Shown here in pieces: positions 63,800-64,000 of a DNA stretch of 64,000 bases; within the stretch, counting starts at the first letter, position 1, and each line of letters begins with the position of its first letter. The notes beneath the pieces are model-generated. The model was not told the DNA's origin, did no database searches, and saw only the letters and a list, made by a program, of their open reading frames with translations. The translations under genes were made by a program, and so were the position numbers. The stretch comes from Streptomyces sp. NBC_01306 (GTDB taxonomy: Bacteria; Actinomycetota; Actinomycetes; Streptomycetales; Streptomycetaceae). Location of the stretch: contig NZ_JAPEPC010000003.1 of the NCBI RefSeq assembly GCF_026340465.1, positions 209,880-273,879 of the forward strand. The letters are read 5' to 3'.

Positions 63800-64000
63800 C
63801 AGGCAGGGGAGCGCAGCGGACCTGCCTGCCAGGCTAGAGCGAAGCGAAAGCCTGCTACGGGACACAGTCCCGCTGCCCCGGGAGCGCAGCGGACGGGGCA
63901 GCAACTGGGCTGCGCAGCAGCCCAGTTGAGCAGGACGCGGAGCGTCCCGCTCGCGCTTCCGCGGAGCGGAAGCGCAGCCACCGCGCGCAGCGCGGTGGTT
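63800..64000. repeat. Linear replicon telomere with clustered palindromes
   Basis: Seven well-formed hairpins lie in 200 bases: 63800-63828, 63858-63872, 63873-63901, 63903-63927 (11-base arms, GCA loop), 63933-63947 (GGA loop), 63953-63975 (10-base arms, GGA loop) and 63978-63998 (9-base arms, GCA loop). A weaker one lies at 63831-63853. Trinucleotide GCA/GGA loops are the hallmark of Streptomyces telomeres. Read inward, GCGCTTCCGCTCCGCGGAAG followed by GCGGGACGCTCCGCGTCC closely resembles the archetypal telomere. The outermost palindrome (CCCGCGGAGCGGG) is not in the window, so perhaps tens of bases are missing. Confidence 0.92.

Noticed and set aside
63800..64000. Terminal hairpins as ordinary terminators or a REP array
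   Set aside because: The number, triloop sequence and position at the very end fit a telomere much better; no gene needs so many terminators.

Overview
The window is high-GC DNA with Streptomyces-type codon use and families (CPBP protease, SpoIIE-type phosphatase, HxlR and GlxA regulators, Tpg terminal protein). Its right edge is a linear-replicon telomere: the last 200 bases are packed short palindromes with 3-base GCA or GGA loops, as at archetypal Streptomyces chromosome and plasmid ends. A TtrA-like helicase, a terminal protein (tpg) homologue and many transposon remnants lie just inside it. The window is therefore the terminal ~64 kb of a linear Streptomyces chromosome arm or linear plasmid. 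Which of the two cannot be decided from the sequence.

Layout. 1-11.9 kb: small intact accessory genes (VOC proteins, an HxlR regulator with an NmrA-type reductase, a secreted beta-propeller protein, an AsnC regulator, an ABM protein) scattered among decayed genes (IS5, MmyB-like regulator, FMN reductase, DCC oxidoreductase, ALF-repeat protein, IS110). 12-20.4 kb: CPBP protease, a LuxR/HisKA_3 two-component pair, GlxA regulator, then an HD hydrolase-RidA-(dead MFS)-amidase set. 20.4-27.7 kb: a junction of two 5'-truncated genes, a B2-type (lasso maturation) protease-like domain fused to a GNAT acetyltransferase with a methyltransferase upstream, then integrase remnants with an XRE regulator and a multi-zinc-ribbon protein, then a hydrolase/ArsR pair. 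27.7-30.8 kb: frameshifted Tn3-family transposase. 31.3-34 kb: a SpoIIE-type phosphatase translationally coupled to a cobalamin-binding protein carrying a CarH-like photoreceptor motif. 34-35.2 kb: gene fragments. 35.2-39.2 kb: TetR regulator facing an adenosine deaminase-permease-cupin operon. 39.3-48.4 kb: small genes, Ku, GNAT, quinone reductase with HxlR regulator. 48.5-54 kb: a tRNA 3' end (possible att site), then a Tn7/Tn5053-like transposon module (Mu-type transposase, TniB-like ATPase, a third protein resembling a degenerate ATPase). 53.5-64 kb: telomere functions (tpg, a winged-helix protein, TtrA-like helicase), an AlbA_2 protein facing a DUF6414 gene split by an IS701-family element, and the telomere.

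How the genes work together. Most units are regulator plus enzyme pairs read divergently. The coherent sets are the HD-RidA-amidase group, the deaminase-permease-cupin operon, the phosphatase-B12 sensor pair and the terminal maintenance genes. The density of pseudogenes and partial transposons fits a subtelomeric region in flux. Several frameshifts sit in runs of C or G, so some broken genes may be sequencing artefacts.
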